A stretch of 64,000 nt of DNA, taken from Actinomycetota bacterium (GTDB lineage: Bacteria; Actinomycetota; Actinomycetes; S36-B12; CAIYMF01). Shown one piece after another: positions 19,702-29,382 of the stretch. The stretch covers positions 1 through 64,000 of the forward strand of contig WLRQ01000004.1 in the NCBI GenBank assembly GCA_009697815.1, read 5' to 3'. A program made the position numbers and the translations under genes. The notes under the pieces are model-generated. The model did not search any database and had not been told where the DNA came from. It saw only the letters and a list, made by a program, of their open reading frames with translations. How positions within the stretch are numbered: position 1 is the stretch's first letter; the number at the start of each line of letters is the position of its first letter.

Positions 19702-19848
19702 GGCAAGGGCCCACCACCTGCCTGCGCCCGCCGAGGAGCTCGCCCTCAGCTGGAGTTGCCGACTGAGGAAGTGCCTCGTGCGCAGCCAGTCGGCGATCGT
19801 GATGTCGCTCCCTTTGAAGACGATCTAGGGGCGGAAACAGGGGGCAGT

Positions 19849-20436
19849 TCAGACGACGGCCGCAGTCTCCGGGAAGAGGGGAGACCGGCCGAAAACCTCC
19901 TGGACGAGTGGCGCGAAATACTCCAGGGGCAATGAGGCGTAGTTCGGATCGAAGCAGTTCTCGTCATAGTGCTCGCAGAAGTACGCAGTGTCGTCGAACC
20001 ACTCGTGGCCCCGGTAACGCTCGCGGGCATCGCGGGTTCCGCCCATGTGCGGGGCGTAGAAGTACATCTGGAACACCGGGTGGTGTTCGACGATCCACGT
20101 GATCCTCGGTGACACGAAGGGCTTCAAGACCGAACCTGCGAGGCGTCCGTGCGAAAAGGGCGCGAGTGAATCGCCGATGTCATGCACGAGCGCCGCGACG
20201 ACGTAGTCCGTCTCCTCGCCCGCTCTCAGCGCGCGAGTCGCTGACTGAAGACTGTGCTGAGTCCGGTCGACGGCATAACCGCCTAGCCCTTCACTGGCCA
20301 AGCCCGCCACGGCTGCCATGATGCGGCCAGGCAACTCGCTGAAGTAGCCAGCATCGATCACGTCAATCCTGGCGTAGTCGTCCGGGCCCCCATCCTGCAT
20401 GCGGGTGAATGTGGCGCGCGCGGTATGCCCAGACAT
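19849..20436 (-). CDS. HD-domain protein, PhnZ/TmpB-like (possible diiron oxygenase)
   Basis: 'YAVDRTQHSLQSATRA...VVAALVHDIGDSLAPFSHGRLAGSVL...ITWIVEHHPVFQMYF...DDTAYF'. Confidence 0.6.
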   Translation of the reverse strand: MSGHTARATFTRMQDGGPDDYARIDVIDAGYFSELPGRIMAAVAGLASEGLGGYAVDRTQHSLQSATRALRAGEETDYVVAALVHDIGDSLAPFSHGRLAGSVLKPFVSPRITWIVEHHPVFQMYFYAPHMGGTRDARERYRGHEWFDDTAYFCEHYDENCFDPNYASLPLEYFAPLVQEVFGRSPLFPETAAVV

Positions 20437-20450
20437 GATCGGACCCCCGC

Positions 20451-21758
20451 TCAGATGTTCCGCAGGAAGTGATCCAGAACGCGTTCGCCGAACAACAAGG
20501 CGTCCACGGGAACTCGCTCATCGACGCCATGAAAGAGCCCACCGAAGTCGACGTCCGCGGGCAGCCGCAGCGGCGAGAAACCAAAACAGCGCATACCCAG
20601 GAGCGCGAAGGCCTTTGCGTCCGTGCCACCGGACATCATGTAGGGCACCGGGACAGCGCCGGGGTCCTCCGACAGAAGTGCTGCAGACATGGCATCGACG
20701 AGTGGGCCGTCAAAACCGGTCTCCATCGCGATGTCCTGAAGAATGAGCTCCCAGGTGATGTCCGGGCCGAGAACCTCGGTGATCTGAGCGTGGAACTCTT
20801 CCTCGTAGCCTGGGAGGAACCGACCGTCGAAGTAGGCCGTGGCCACGCCCGGCACGACATTGACGCTCGCCCCTGCTTGGAGCATGGTCGGATTCGCCGT
20901 GTTCCGCAGCGTGGCACCGATCATCTTGGAAATGGGCCCGAGCTTCTCGACCTCGGCGTCGAGATCATCGGCAGATAAGTCGAGCCCCGTCGCCTTGGCC
21001 GCCGCCTCAAGGAATCCGCGAACGGACTCAGTAATCCGGGTGGGGAACTGATGTGTTCCAAGGCGGGTCACTGCGGCGCTCAGGGCGAGGATTGCGTTGT
21101 CGTGGTTAACCATCGACCCGTGGCCCGCTGTGCCCTGCGCGGTCAGGCGCATCCAGGTCTTGCCCTTCTCGGCTGTCATGATCGGGTAGAGCCTGAGGTC
21201 ATCGTTGACGGTGTAGCTGAAGCCGCCAACCTCGCCAATAGCCTCAGTACATCCTTCAAAGAGATCGGGGTGGTTCTTCACGATCCAATGTCCGCCGAGC
21301 TTACTTCCGAGCTCTTCGTCAGCCAGAAAGGCAAGCACGATGTCCCGCTCGGGCCGGTATCCGCTCTTGGCCCAGGACCCGATGACGCTGAGGACCATCG
21401 CGCACATGTCCTTCATGTCGACGGCGCCGCGGCCCCAGACTTGCCCGTCGTGTACCTCGCCGGAGAAGGGGTGGATGGTCCAGTCGGCTGCAACCGCGGG
21501 CACAACGTCGAGATGGCAGTGCAACAACAATGCCGGCCTGCTGGGGTCTGTCCCGGTGATCCGACCCACGACATTCGCACGTCCCGGCTCGGACTCGTAG
21601 ATCGTCGCCGTGACTCCAGCGCTCTCCATGAGAGCTGCCACGTATTCGGCAGCCGGACGTTCGTTAGCGCCGATCTCACCCCCGTAGTTCGAGGTATCGA
21701 TCCGGATTAGGTCGCTGCAGATTCTGACGACGTCGCTACTTGCCTCTGTGCTGGTCAC
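20451..21758 (-). CDS. M20 family metallo-hydrolase
   Basis: 'ALLLHCHLDVVPAVAADWTIHPFSGEVHDGQVWGRGAVDMKDM', 'FLADEELGSKLGGHWIV'. Confidence 0.92.
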   Translation of the reverse strand: MTSTEASSDVVRICSDLIRIDTSNYGGEIGANERPAAEYVAALMESAGVTATIYESEPGRANVVGRITGTDPSRPALLLHCHLDVVPAVAADWTIHPFSGEVHDGQVWGRGAVDMKDMCAMVLSVIGSWAKSGYRPERDIVLAFLADEELGSKLGGHWIVKNHPDLFEGCTEAIGEVGGFSYTVNDDLRLYPIMTAEKGKTWMRLTAQGTAGHGSMVNHDNAILALSAAVTRLGTHQFPTRITESVRGFLEAAAKATGLDLSADDLDAEVEKLGPISKMIGATLRNTANPTMLQAGASVNVVPGVATAYFDGRFLPGYEEEFHAQITEVLGPDITWELILQDIAMETGFDGPLVDAMSAALLSEDPGAVPVPYMMSGGTDAKAFALLGMRCFGFSPLRLPADVDFGGLFHGVDERVPVDALLFGERVLDHFLRNI

Positions 21759-21819
21759 GCGATGACTCCAGGTTCAGCCCCGGAACGAGCTGCTCGGGTG
21801 TATCAGGAGGGTGGTCCAT

Positions 21820-22548
21820 TTACTGTTTGGTCGTGGCCTTCGCTACTCGCTGAGGCTTGTTGGCGTTGGGAACCGGGTTCTGATCCGATCCGGTGAGGTA
21901 CTCGCGGATCCACTCGAGGGTCCACATGAGTGCCTCGTTGAGTGCGCCTTCGGCGGCCGCGCCATCCTTGGCCTCGACCGCGTCATAGAAGCGCTCCCAG
22001 AAGCGTGACGTCAGCACGGAATCGCCACCGCCAGCGACGGCGATCCGCAGGTACCGCTCTGCCGATCGGCGGAGGTCCTCCACCATCCGGGTAAGCCGGG
22101 GCCACCCAGAGGCCTGGTAGCACACGTCTTCGAACGCGCGCAGGTGAGCGACGTAGCCGTCGATGTCCTTGCTCTTGATCGATTTCTGCAGCGACGCGAG
22201 GTGCCTGCGCATCTCTGCAAGGCCCACCTCGTCGACGTTTGGGGCGCCTGTTCGGGCCGCCAGCCCCTCTATCCGGGAACGCATCATCTGGATCTCTTCG
22301 ATGTCCTCGACCCTCAGCGGGGCAACACGGGATCCGCGCCGGGGGAGGGTCGTGACCAAACCCTCGGACTCTAGGCGTCGCAGAGCGACCCGCACCGGCA
22401 TGGTGCTGACGGCCAAGGAAGCGGCAAGGTGGTTCAGACGCAGAGGTGTGAGCGGCGCAAGCCCGTGGATGATCTGATCCCTGAGCGCCTCGTACACCTG
22501 GTCCTCAGCGCTTCGAATCGTCAGCGGCTCTGGCCTCACCACACTCAT
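21820..22548 (-). CDS. GntR family transcriptional regulator (FCD type)
   Basis: 'VYEALRDQIIHGLAPLTPLRLNHLAASLAVSTMPVRVALRRLESEGLVTTLPRRGSRVAPL'. Confidence 0.92.
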   Translation of the reverse strand: MSVVRPEPLTIRSAEDQVYEALRDQIIHGLAPLTPLRLNHLAASLAVSTMPVRVALRRLESEGLVTTLPRRGSRVAPLRVEDIEEIQMMRSRIEGLAARTGAPNVDEVGLAEMRRHLASLQKSIKSKDIDGYVAHLRAFEDVCYQASGWPRLTRMVEDLRRSAERYLRIAVAGGGDSVLTSRFWERFYDAVEAKDGAAAEGALNEALMWTLEWIREYLTGSDQNPVPNANKPQRVAKATTKQ

Positions 22549-22664
22549 GTCGACACGCCCATCTCAGTGCGAAGTAGCGGCGGACCGCACACATGGCGGT
22601 CGCGTCGTCCGACCAACCGTGGTCGGAATCAGAACCATAGGCAACTCGTCACGGTAACACAACT

Positions 22665-22680
22665 TTTGATCAAAGATCAT
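22665..22680. promoter_or_regulatory. Candidate GntR operator TTTGATCAAAGATCAT
   Basis: Perfect palindrome TTTGATCAAA (22665-22674) overlapping TGATCAAAGATCA (22667-22679), between divergent GntR and ABC permease genes. Confidence 0.6.
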
Positions 22681-22776
22681 TGACATCATCCACGGGCCAT
22701 TGCTAACTTGCGCCAACGGAAGCGGTCCCGATCGGGGATCCCTGGCTTGCGGCGTGGGAGGGCACCAGGTGACGGA

Positions 22777-24693
22777 ATGTCGACGACGACCCTGACTCAA
22801 CTTCCAGGGCGCCTCGCTAGGCGGCTCGACAGGCTTAGCGACGGGAAATTCGGGGCGCTCTTCTCCCTGCCGGGGATGCTCGTCGTCGCGATCGTCGTAG
22901 TGCCGCCCGTCCTGTCAGTCTTTGGGATGAGCCTGTTTCGAATCGACCTTCTGAAGGACAACGGGATCGCCTTCGTCGGGCTTCGAAACTTCACCAACAT
23001 GGTGACGGATCAGGACTTCCTCGACTCGATCCCGCGCACGCTGATCTTCGCTGCCGCCACGACCGCACTCACCGTGCCCCTTGCACTGGGAGCAGCACTC
23101 GGACTCAACCGGATCTTCCGTGGGCAGAAGGTGCTCAGCGTCGTTCTGTTGTTGCCCTGGGCAGTTGCCCCGATCGTCACCGGACTGTTCTGGAGGTTCA
23201 TCTTCCAGCCACAGTTCGGGATTGCCACGGGGTTCGCCAAGGTTCTTGGGTTCGGCGGAAGCTCCATCGATTGGCTCGGGGACTCGCACCGAGCCATGGC
23301 CGTTGCCGTGATTGCGACGGCATGGCGCTCAGTTCCGCTGCTGGCACTGCTGATCGGAACCGCCCTACGCACGATACCGACGAACCAGATCAAGGCAGCG
23401 CAGCTCGACGGCGCCGGCGCCTGGGCGATCTTCCGATACATCACGTTCCCGGCCATCCGAAACATGCTTCTCGTCGGCACTGTGCTGCAGGTGATCCTCG
23501 CCCTGCAGGTCTTCGACATCATCTTCACGCTCACGCGCGGAGGTCCTGGGCTCGAGACCACGGTCATGTACTACTTCATCTACAACACCGCGTTCGGCAC
23601 TCTCAATTTCGGCTACTCGGCAGCGCTGAGCGTGACCCTCGTCGCCTTCGTCGTGGTATTCGCCGCACCGCTCGTCTATCTGCGACAGCGCTCCCGCTAC
23701 CGACGCGCCGCCACGTCCGTCGATCCGACACGGGATGAGGATGAGACGGCGCTTAGCCAGGCCCTACGGGGACGTTCAGGTCGCTTCGACGCGGACTCCA
23801 CGCTCGGGGCGCCGACAAGCCACTACTTCGATGACAACTCGCGGGTGCGACGAAAGATCCTGCCGAGTTGGGTCAAGACGCTCGCGACGCGGACAGGCAT
23901 CGTCCTACTTTTCGGCTGGCTCGCAGGACCCATCGTGTGGATCATGGTCGCGAGCGTCCAACCGACAAGCGCGATCACTCACGCGCCACCTCAGTTGACC
24001 TTCGCCCTCACGTGGCAGCACTTCAGCGATTTGCTCACGGGGGCCGGCTGGTATCAGTCGATCTGGGTGAGCCTGCAAGTGGCCGTGCTTACGACACTGT
24101 TCACGATCGTCATTGCCTCGCTCGTTGCTTATCCGCTTGCCCGGCTCGAAGTCCCTGGCAAAGGGGTGCTGCTCGCTGGCCTGCTGTTTATCCAGATGGT
24201 GCCCGGGATCAGTCTGGCGATCCCGATTCTGCTGATGTTTCGCTGGGTGCACCTCCAGGACACGGTCGCCGCGCTGGTCATCGTCGACACGGCATTCCTG
24301 ACACCTCTCGCAATTTGGATCTTGAGGAATGTATTCGAGGACGTCCCTCGCGAGATGGAGTCTGCCGCGCGGCTAGATGGGTGCTCACGCATCGGCACGC
24401 TGTTCCGAATCATCATCCCCGTGGCGAAGTCCGGCGTAGCAGCAGCAGCAATCCTCGTCATGGTGTCTGCGTGGAACGACTTCCTGTTTGCCGTCGTTCT
24501 CGGCAATCGCGATGCGGTCACGGTCACGCGGCGGATCGGCTTCCTGGAAACCCCGCACAGCTTGGGGAACTCCTATTCCTACGACCTGCTCGCCGCCGGC
24601 GGAGTCCTTGCCGCGCTCCCGTGCATCGTCCTCGTCATCATCTTCCACCGTCGCATCGTCTCTGGCCTCACAGAAGGGTATGGCAAGGGGTAG
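22777..24693 (+). CDS. Sugar-type ABC transporter, fused MalF-MalG-like permeases
   Basis: Two permease halves in one frame, each with an EAA loop: 'KAAQLDGAGAWAIFRYITFPAI' and 'MESAARLDGCSRIGTLFRIIIPV'. Confidence 0.9.
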   Translation: MSTTTLTQLPGRLARRLDRLSDGKFGALFSLPGMLVVAIVVVPPVLSVFGMSLFRIDLLKDNGIAFVGLRNFTNMVTDQDFLDSIPRTLIFAAATTALTVPLALGAALGLNRIFRGQKVLSVVLLLPWAVAPIVTGLFWRFIFQPQFGIATGFAKVLGFGGSSIDWLGDSHRAMAVAVIATAWRSVPLLALLIGTALRTIPTNQIKAAQLDGAGAWAIFRYITFPAIRNMLLVGTVLQVILALQVFDIIFTLTRGGPGLETTVMYYFIYNTAFGTLNFGYSAALSVTLVAFVVVFAAPLVYLRQRSRYRRAATSVDPTRDEDETALSQALRGRSGRFDADSTLGAPTSHYFDDNSRVRRKILPSWVKTLATRTGIVLLFGWLAGPIVWIMVASVQPTSAITHAPPQLTFALTWQHFSDLLTGAGWYQSIWVSLQVAVLTTLFTIVIASLVAYPLARLEVPGKGVLLAGLLFIQMVPGISLAIPILLMFRWVHLQDTVAALVIVDTAFLTPLAIWILRNVFEDVPREMESAARLDGCSRIGTLFRIIIPVAKSGVAAAAILVMVSAWNDFLFAVVLGNRDAVTVTRRIGFLETPHSLGNSYSYDLLAAGGVLAALPCIVLVIIFHRRIVSGLTEGYGKG

Positions 24694-24804
24694 CGAGGAC
24701 GGCGAGGACCAGTTACGCCTGCGCGCTATCGCATCTGAACGTTCGCCCGGCCAACGCACTGAGCCCGACACCCATCCAGGTTCATCAAACACGAAGGGCA
24801 CGTA

Positions 24805-26184
24805 ATGACCGACTCTGAGAACACGGGATCTCTCGCGGATGGTGGCATCAGTCGCCGATCGCTCATCAAGGCGGGCCTGTTCGTGCCGCTCGGCGGACTC
24901 GCCCTCGCCGCTTGTTCGTCAGGTGCAGCGGAAACACCTGCGTCTTCGAGTCCTCCGCCCTCCGCAGCCTCAAGCAGCGCAGGAGGTGGCACCACCTCCT
25001 TCGAGGGAGTGACGCTGCAGATCGGAACCAACCCCGGCGACCTGCCGGCGCTGGAGGAGTACGCCGCAGGCTGGAAAGCCCTTACCGGCGGCAACGCGGT
25101 TGTGGCCGTCGTCCCCTACGCCGAGCGCGCGATCAAGTTTGCCGGGCTCGTCGCCGCCCAGGACCCAGCTATCGACCTGCTCTACGGGGACCCGGCCTTC
25201 ACTCACAAGTTCGGCGAGCGCCTCTACATGGATCTCTCGGACAAGCTCGACACCAGTCAGCTTCTCAGCTCGGTGGTCGACGCACACAAGGTCAACGGCA
25301 AGCTGCTCGCCGCCCCGTTGAGCTCGGACATGATGATGTTCATCTACAACAAGGAAATGTTCGCGGCCGCGGGTGCTGACCCCGAGAACCCGCCCGCGAC
25401 ATTCGATGCGCTCTACGCCCTCGCCGACAAGCTCCACGTGGGCGACCGTTTCGGCATGGTCCTTCCGTGGCTGGCGGCCTATGCCCGCACCTACTGGGTG
25501 GCGATGTACAACGGAAGTGGCCAGAAGATGTTCAACGAGGACAACACGCAGGTGCTGTTCAACAACGCTGACGGTCTTGCCGTCTTCGACTCCATCAAGA
25601 AGGGTCTCGACACCAAGTTCTACGACCCGAACGTGCTGAGCGACCCCGGCGCAGACCAGGACACGGCGATCCTGTTCGCCCAGGGCAAGGGTGCCTCACA
25701 GCTCGGCACCTCGCAGTACTGGTCCATGGCCTACACGGGCAAAGACACGCTGCTCAAGCCCGAGAACGTCGGCGTCGCGTCGATTCCGGCCATCACCGCT
25801 GGCAAGGGCGGAACGGTCAATGCGTTCGAGGGCGTCGGGGTCAACAAGTACACCTCGAACCCTGAGGCGTGCCTGAGCTTCCTGGAATACATGACGAGCA
25901 AGGACGCACAGAAGAAGATGATGACGGAAGGCAAGTCGGGTCTACCCGCTGTGCGTAGCGATGTTCTGACCGACCCGGATGTCGTCAAGATCTTCCCGAT
26001 CGGTGGCGTGCTCGCCAAGCAGGGCTCCCTGCCTTCGAGCGGGTGGCCGACTCCGTTCGACACCTACCCTGTCTTCGACAAGGCAGTGAACGGCATCTCC
26101 AAGAACGGTGACTCGGCACAGCAGGCGCTCGACAGCGCCGTCAAGGGCTGCAACGACCTCATCACCAAGTACCTCAGCGCCTGA
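24805..26184 (+). CDS. Extracellular sugar-type ABC substrate-binding lipoprotein
   Basis: Tat-like/lipobox N-terminus 'ISRRSLIKAGLFVPLGGLALAACSSG'; family 1 SBP layout. Confidence 0.9.
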   Translation: MTDSENTGSLADGGISRRSLIKAGLFVPLGGLALAACSSGAAETPASSSPPPSAASSSAGGGTTSFEGVTLQIGTNPGDLPALEEYAAGWKALTGGNAVVAVVPYAERAIKFAGLVAAQDPAIDLLYGDPAFTHKFGERLYMDLSDKLDTSQLLSSVVDAHKVNGKLLAAPLSSDMMMFIYNKEMFAAAGADPENPPATFDALYALADKLHVGDRFGMVLPWLAAYARTYWVAMYNGSGQKMFNEDNTQVLFNNADGLAVFDSIKKGLDTKFYDPNVLSDPGADQDTAILFAQGKGASQLGTSQYWSMAYTGKDTLLKPENVGVASIPAITAGKGGTVNAFEGVGVNKYTSNPEACLSFLEYMTSKDAQKKMMTEGKSGLPAVRSDVLTDPDVVKIFPIGGVLAKQGSLPSSGWPTPFDTYPVFDKAVNGISKNGDSAQQALDSAVKGCNDLITKYLSA

Positions 26185-26242
26185 TTGGTATCGCCGACCA
26201 CCCAAACCCCGCCAACCGAAGTAGATCAAGGGAGCGAATCTC

Positions 26243-27349
26243 GTGCTGCGCGTCTTTGCACAACTCGGAGAACCGGTGGTGAGGGAGGTCGGCGAGCCAG
26301 AGGTCCGTCCTGGGGAGGTGCTGGTCGACACGGCGTACTCGACGGTCAGCACCGGCACGGAGACCCTCATTCTTCGACGAAGCCGGGAAAATCCCGGCGT
26401 TGACGAGGAGTACCCCGGAAGCAATCCCCGTTGGCCCAAGATTCGTGACGGGCTGGTGGGAGAGCGCTTCCCGCGGAATCCCGAAGTCGAGTTGGGAACA
26501 TCCCTGGGATACAGCGCCTCCGGGGTTGTGCGTGCAGTCGGAGAGGGCGTCACAGACGTCGCCGCCGGTATGACGGTGGCGTGTTCAGGTAGTCAGTGCG
26601 CGCACCACGCTGAAGTAATTGCCGTTCCTCGTAACCTCGTCTCGGTCCTGCCCGACGGCGTCTCTCTGCGTCAGGGAGCGTTTGTCACGCTTGGGGCGAT
26701 CGCTGTCGAGGCGCTTCGCAAGGCAGACGTCAAGTTCGGGGAGACCGTGGTTATCTACGGCCTCGGTCTCCTCGGACTGCTCGCCGCGCAGATCGCCAGG
26801 GCAGGCGGGCTCTATGTCATCGGTATGGACATCGACCCGAATCGTCTCGAGCTCGCGCGGACCCTCGGGTTCCCCCACGTGTTCGACCCACGCGATGCGG
26901 CGACGGACGGGCGCGTCCGCGATTTGACCGGTGGGTTCGGGGCAGATGCTGTGCTTCTGGGCATCGTCACTGATTCCAACGATCCGCTGAATCACGCCCT
27001 AGATCTGTGTCGGCAGCGAGGCACCGTTGTGGGTGTCGGTGTGTTTGGCATGACGATCGATCGATCCCGCATGGGCGGCAACGACGTCACGATCAAGCAG
27101 TCCATTGCTTACGGCCCCGGCAGGTATGACCCCCGCTACGAAGAGGGTGGGGTCGACTACCCAATCGGACTCGTGCGCTGGACTGAGCATCGCAACATGG
27201 CCCACTTCCTCCGACTTCTCGCCGAGGGAGCCGTCGACGTCTCGCTGCTGGCGCCCGAGCCCATCTTGATCGCCGATGCGCCACAGGGCTATGCGCTCCT
27301 GGCTGGCCCAGACCGACCCCCCACGGTGCAGTTCCGTCACAACGCCTGA
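26243..27349 (+). CDS. Zinc-type medium-chain alcohol dehydrogenase
   Basis: 'VVIYGLGLLGLLAAQIARAGGLYVIGMDIDPNRLELARTLG'. Confidence 0.85.
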   Translation: MLRVFAQLGEPVVREVGEPEVRPGEVLVDTAYSTVSTGTETLILRRSRENPGVDEEYPGSNPRWPKIRDGLVGERFPRNPEVELGTSLGYSASGVVRAVGEGVTDVAAGMTVACSGSQCAHHAEVIAVPRNLVSVLPDGVSLRQGAFVTLGAIAVEALRKADVKFGETVVIYGLGLLGLLAAQIARAGGLYVIGMDIDPNRLELARTLGFPHVFDPRDAATDGRVRDLTGGFGADAVLLGIVTDSNDPLNHALDLCRQRGTVVGVGVFGMTIDRSRMGGNDVTIKQSIAYGPGRYDPRYEEGGVDYPIGLVRWTEHRNMAHFLRLLAEGAVDVSLLAPEPILIADAPQGYALLAGPDRPPTVQFRHNA

Positions 27350-27350
27350 G

Positions 27351-29333
27351 ATGTCTGACGTGACACGCGGGATCACGGCAGACCACATTGCCCTCGTCCG
27401 TCGACTGTGCGACGTTGACATCAGCACTGATGGTGGATTGGCGTGCGTCACCGAGTGGCAGTTGGATCCCGAGACGGGCACTGACGGTTCGCGTCTGCTC
27501 GTCGTCGATTGCGAGGACGGCGCCGTCACGAGCCTGCCGTCCGGTCCGGCCCATACCCGAGCGGGACGATGGTCCCCCACGGGACGGACCCTCGCCCTGC
27601 TGGGCGGAGACGCCGAGTCAATGCAGCTCTGGTTGTGGGACTCGGCGCAGGCATCCATGGTGCGGCTCACGGATGAGCCTGCGGGCGTGGCGGGTCCCTG
27701 CTCGTGGTCGCCGGATGGCAGAGCCGTTGTCTACCCACGCGCGATGGAGGCTTCTGGCCAGTCCTTTCTGGGGGCCAGGGCGTTCACGATCACCGGGGAC
27801 ACCTACAAGGTCGATGGCCGCGACGTCACCGCAGATCGCGCAACGGTCAACCTGCAGATTCACTCGATCGTCGATGGCAGTGTGCGGACGCTGACAAGCC
27901 CGGGATCGATCGACAGCAACTGCACCTGGTCACCTGACGGCCGCTGGATTGCGTTCCTGTCCGACCGGGATTCGGGTCCGACATGGGCGGCTGGCCCGGC
28001 GCTGTGGTTGGCAGATTCGGTCGATGGATCTCTGCGAAGGCTCACCGATGGGATTGGGCTCGTCGAGGCGCCCGCGTGGTCACCAGATAGTCGATCGATC
28101 GCCTTCATCGCCAACTCAAACCGGCACAACCACTCAGGCAACCATGAGATCCGCGCTGTCACCGTCGACGGTGTGCAACGGAGCCTCACGGCTGCGCTCG
28201 ACATCTCTTTCGGCATCTGCGTGGAGTCCGACGACGCGCGCGGATACGGGGACGCCACGTTGGTGTGGCGGGATGGCGCCGGGATCTTCTGCGGCTTCTC
28301 AGTCGGCGGTTCTACAAGGATCGGCGTGCTGCCTACGGGAGATATTGGCGAGGACATCCGACCCCAGGCGGTTGAGGTTGTGTCGGGCGATCGCACGGTG
28401 CTGTCGTTCGCTGTCGCAGCGTCGACGGGACGTGTCGCCTTCGTCGCCAGCGACCCATCGAGCCCCGGTGAGTTGTCTGTCGTCGAGTCCAGTGGTCTCG
28501 ACGAGCGAATCCTCACCGGACGAAATGACTCGTGGCTATCCGGGGTGGATCTCGCGTCTGTGACTCGGGTAAGTGTCGACGCTGCGGATGGCACCTACAT
28601 CGATGCCTGGGTCATGACTCCTCCCGGAGACTCGGTGGCAGAGGCGCCAGCGCTCCTGAGTGTTCACGGTGGTCCGCACTGGCCAACGGGATGGCGTTTC
28701 TCCTTCGAGAACCAACGCCTCGCAGCGCAGGGCTATGTGATCTGTGTGTCTAATCCTCGGGGGAGCCAGGGCTACGGTGAGGCGTTCTCACGGGCCATAG
28801 TCGGCGCCTGGGGTGATCGCGACTACCTCGATGTGCTCGCGGTCGCGGAGTACCTCGCTGGCAGATCCGATACCGACGCAGCGCGGATCGCCATAGGCGG
28901 AGCCAGTTATGGCGGGTACCTCACCTGCTGGGCCATTGGTCATTCGAACCTCTTCGCGGCAGCCATCGCCGAGAACGCGGTCACTGACCTTCGTAGTTAC
29001 GCGCTGACCACGGCGGACGGCGGAGCATTCATTGCCGAAGATCTGGGGAGTCTCCCTTGGGAGGACCCGCAGCTCTACGTGAGGCTCTCCCCGCTGACCT
29101 ACGCACCAGCGATGTGCACGCCCCTGCTGCTCGTGCATGGGGAACGTGACCACAACTGCCCAATCAACCAGAGCGAGCAGATGTACACCGTTCTGCGGCG
29201 TCATGGCAGGGACGTAACTTTTCTCCGAATACCAGGCGAGGGACACCTCATGGTGCTTGAAGCAAGCCTTGAGCGTCGCAGGCAACGTTGGGTCGTCCTC
29301 GATGAATTCCTTCGCACCCACCTCACCCCCTGA
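27351..29333 (+). CDS. S9 family peptidase (acylaminoacyl-peptidase/DPP-like)
   Basis: WD/TolB-type propeller; 'LLSVHGGPHWPTGWRFSFENQRLAAQGYVICVSNPRGSQGYGEAF', nucleophile 'IGGASYGGYLTCWAIGH', 'LLVHGERDHNCPINQSEQMY', 'GEGHLM'. Confidence 0.92.
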   Translation: MSDVTRGITADHIALVRRLCDVDISTDGGLACVTEWQLDPETGTDGSRLLVVDCEDGAVTSLPSGPAHTRAGRWSPTGRTLALLGGDAESMQLWLWDSAQASMVRLTDEPAGVAGPCSWSPDGRAVVYPRAMEASGQSFLGARAFTITGDTYKVDGRDVTADRATVNLQIHSIVDGSVRTLTSPGSIDSNCTWSPDGRWIAFLSDRDSGPTWAAGPALWLADSVDGSLRRLTDGIGLVEAPAWSPDSRSIAFIANSNRHNHSGNHEIRAVTVDGVQRSLTAALDISFGICVESDDARGYGDATLVWRDGAGIFCGFSVGGSTRIGVLPTGDIGEDIRPQAVEVVSGDRTVLSFAVAASTGRVAFVASDPSSPGELSVVESSGLDERILTGRNDSWLSGVDLASVTRVSVDAADGTYIDAWVMTPPGDSVAEAPALLSVHGGPHWPTGWRFSFENQRLAAQGYVICVSNPRGSQGYGEAFSRAIVGAWGDRDYLDVLAVAEYLAGRSDTDAARIAIGGASYGGYLTCWAIGHSNLFAAAIAENAVTDLRSYALTTADGGAFIAEDLGSLPWEDPQLYVRLSPLTYAPAMCTPLLLVHGERDHNCPINQSEQMYTVLRRHGRDVTFLRIPGEGHLMVLEASLERRRQRWVVLDEFLRTHLTP

Positions 29334-29382
29334 ACCGCCGCACCACACGCAGTCCTGAGAACCGAGCAACGGAGTAGCCCCG

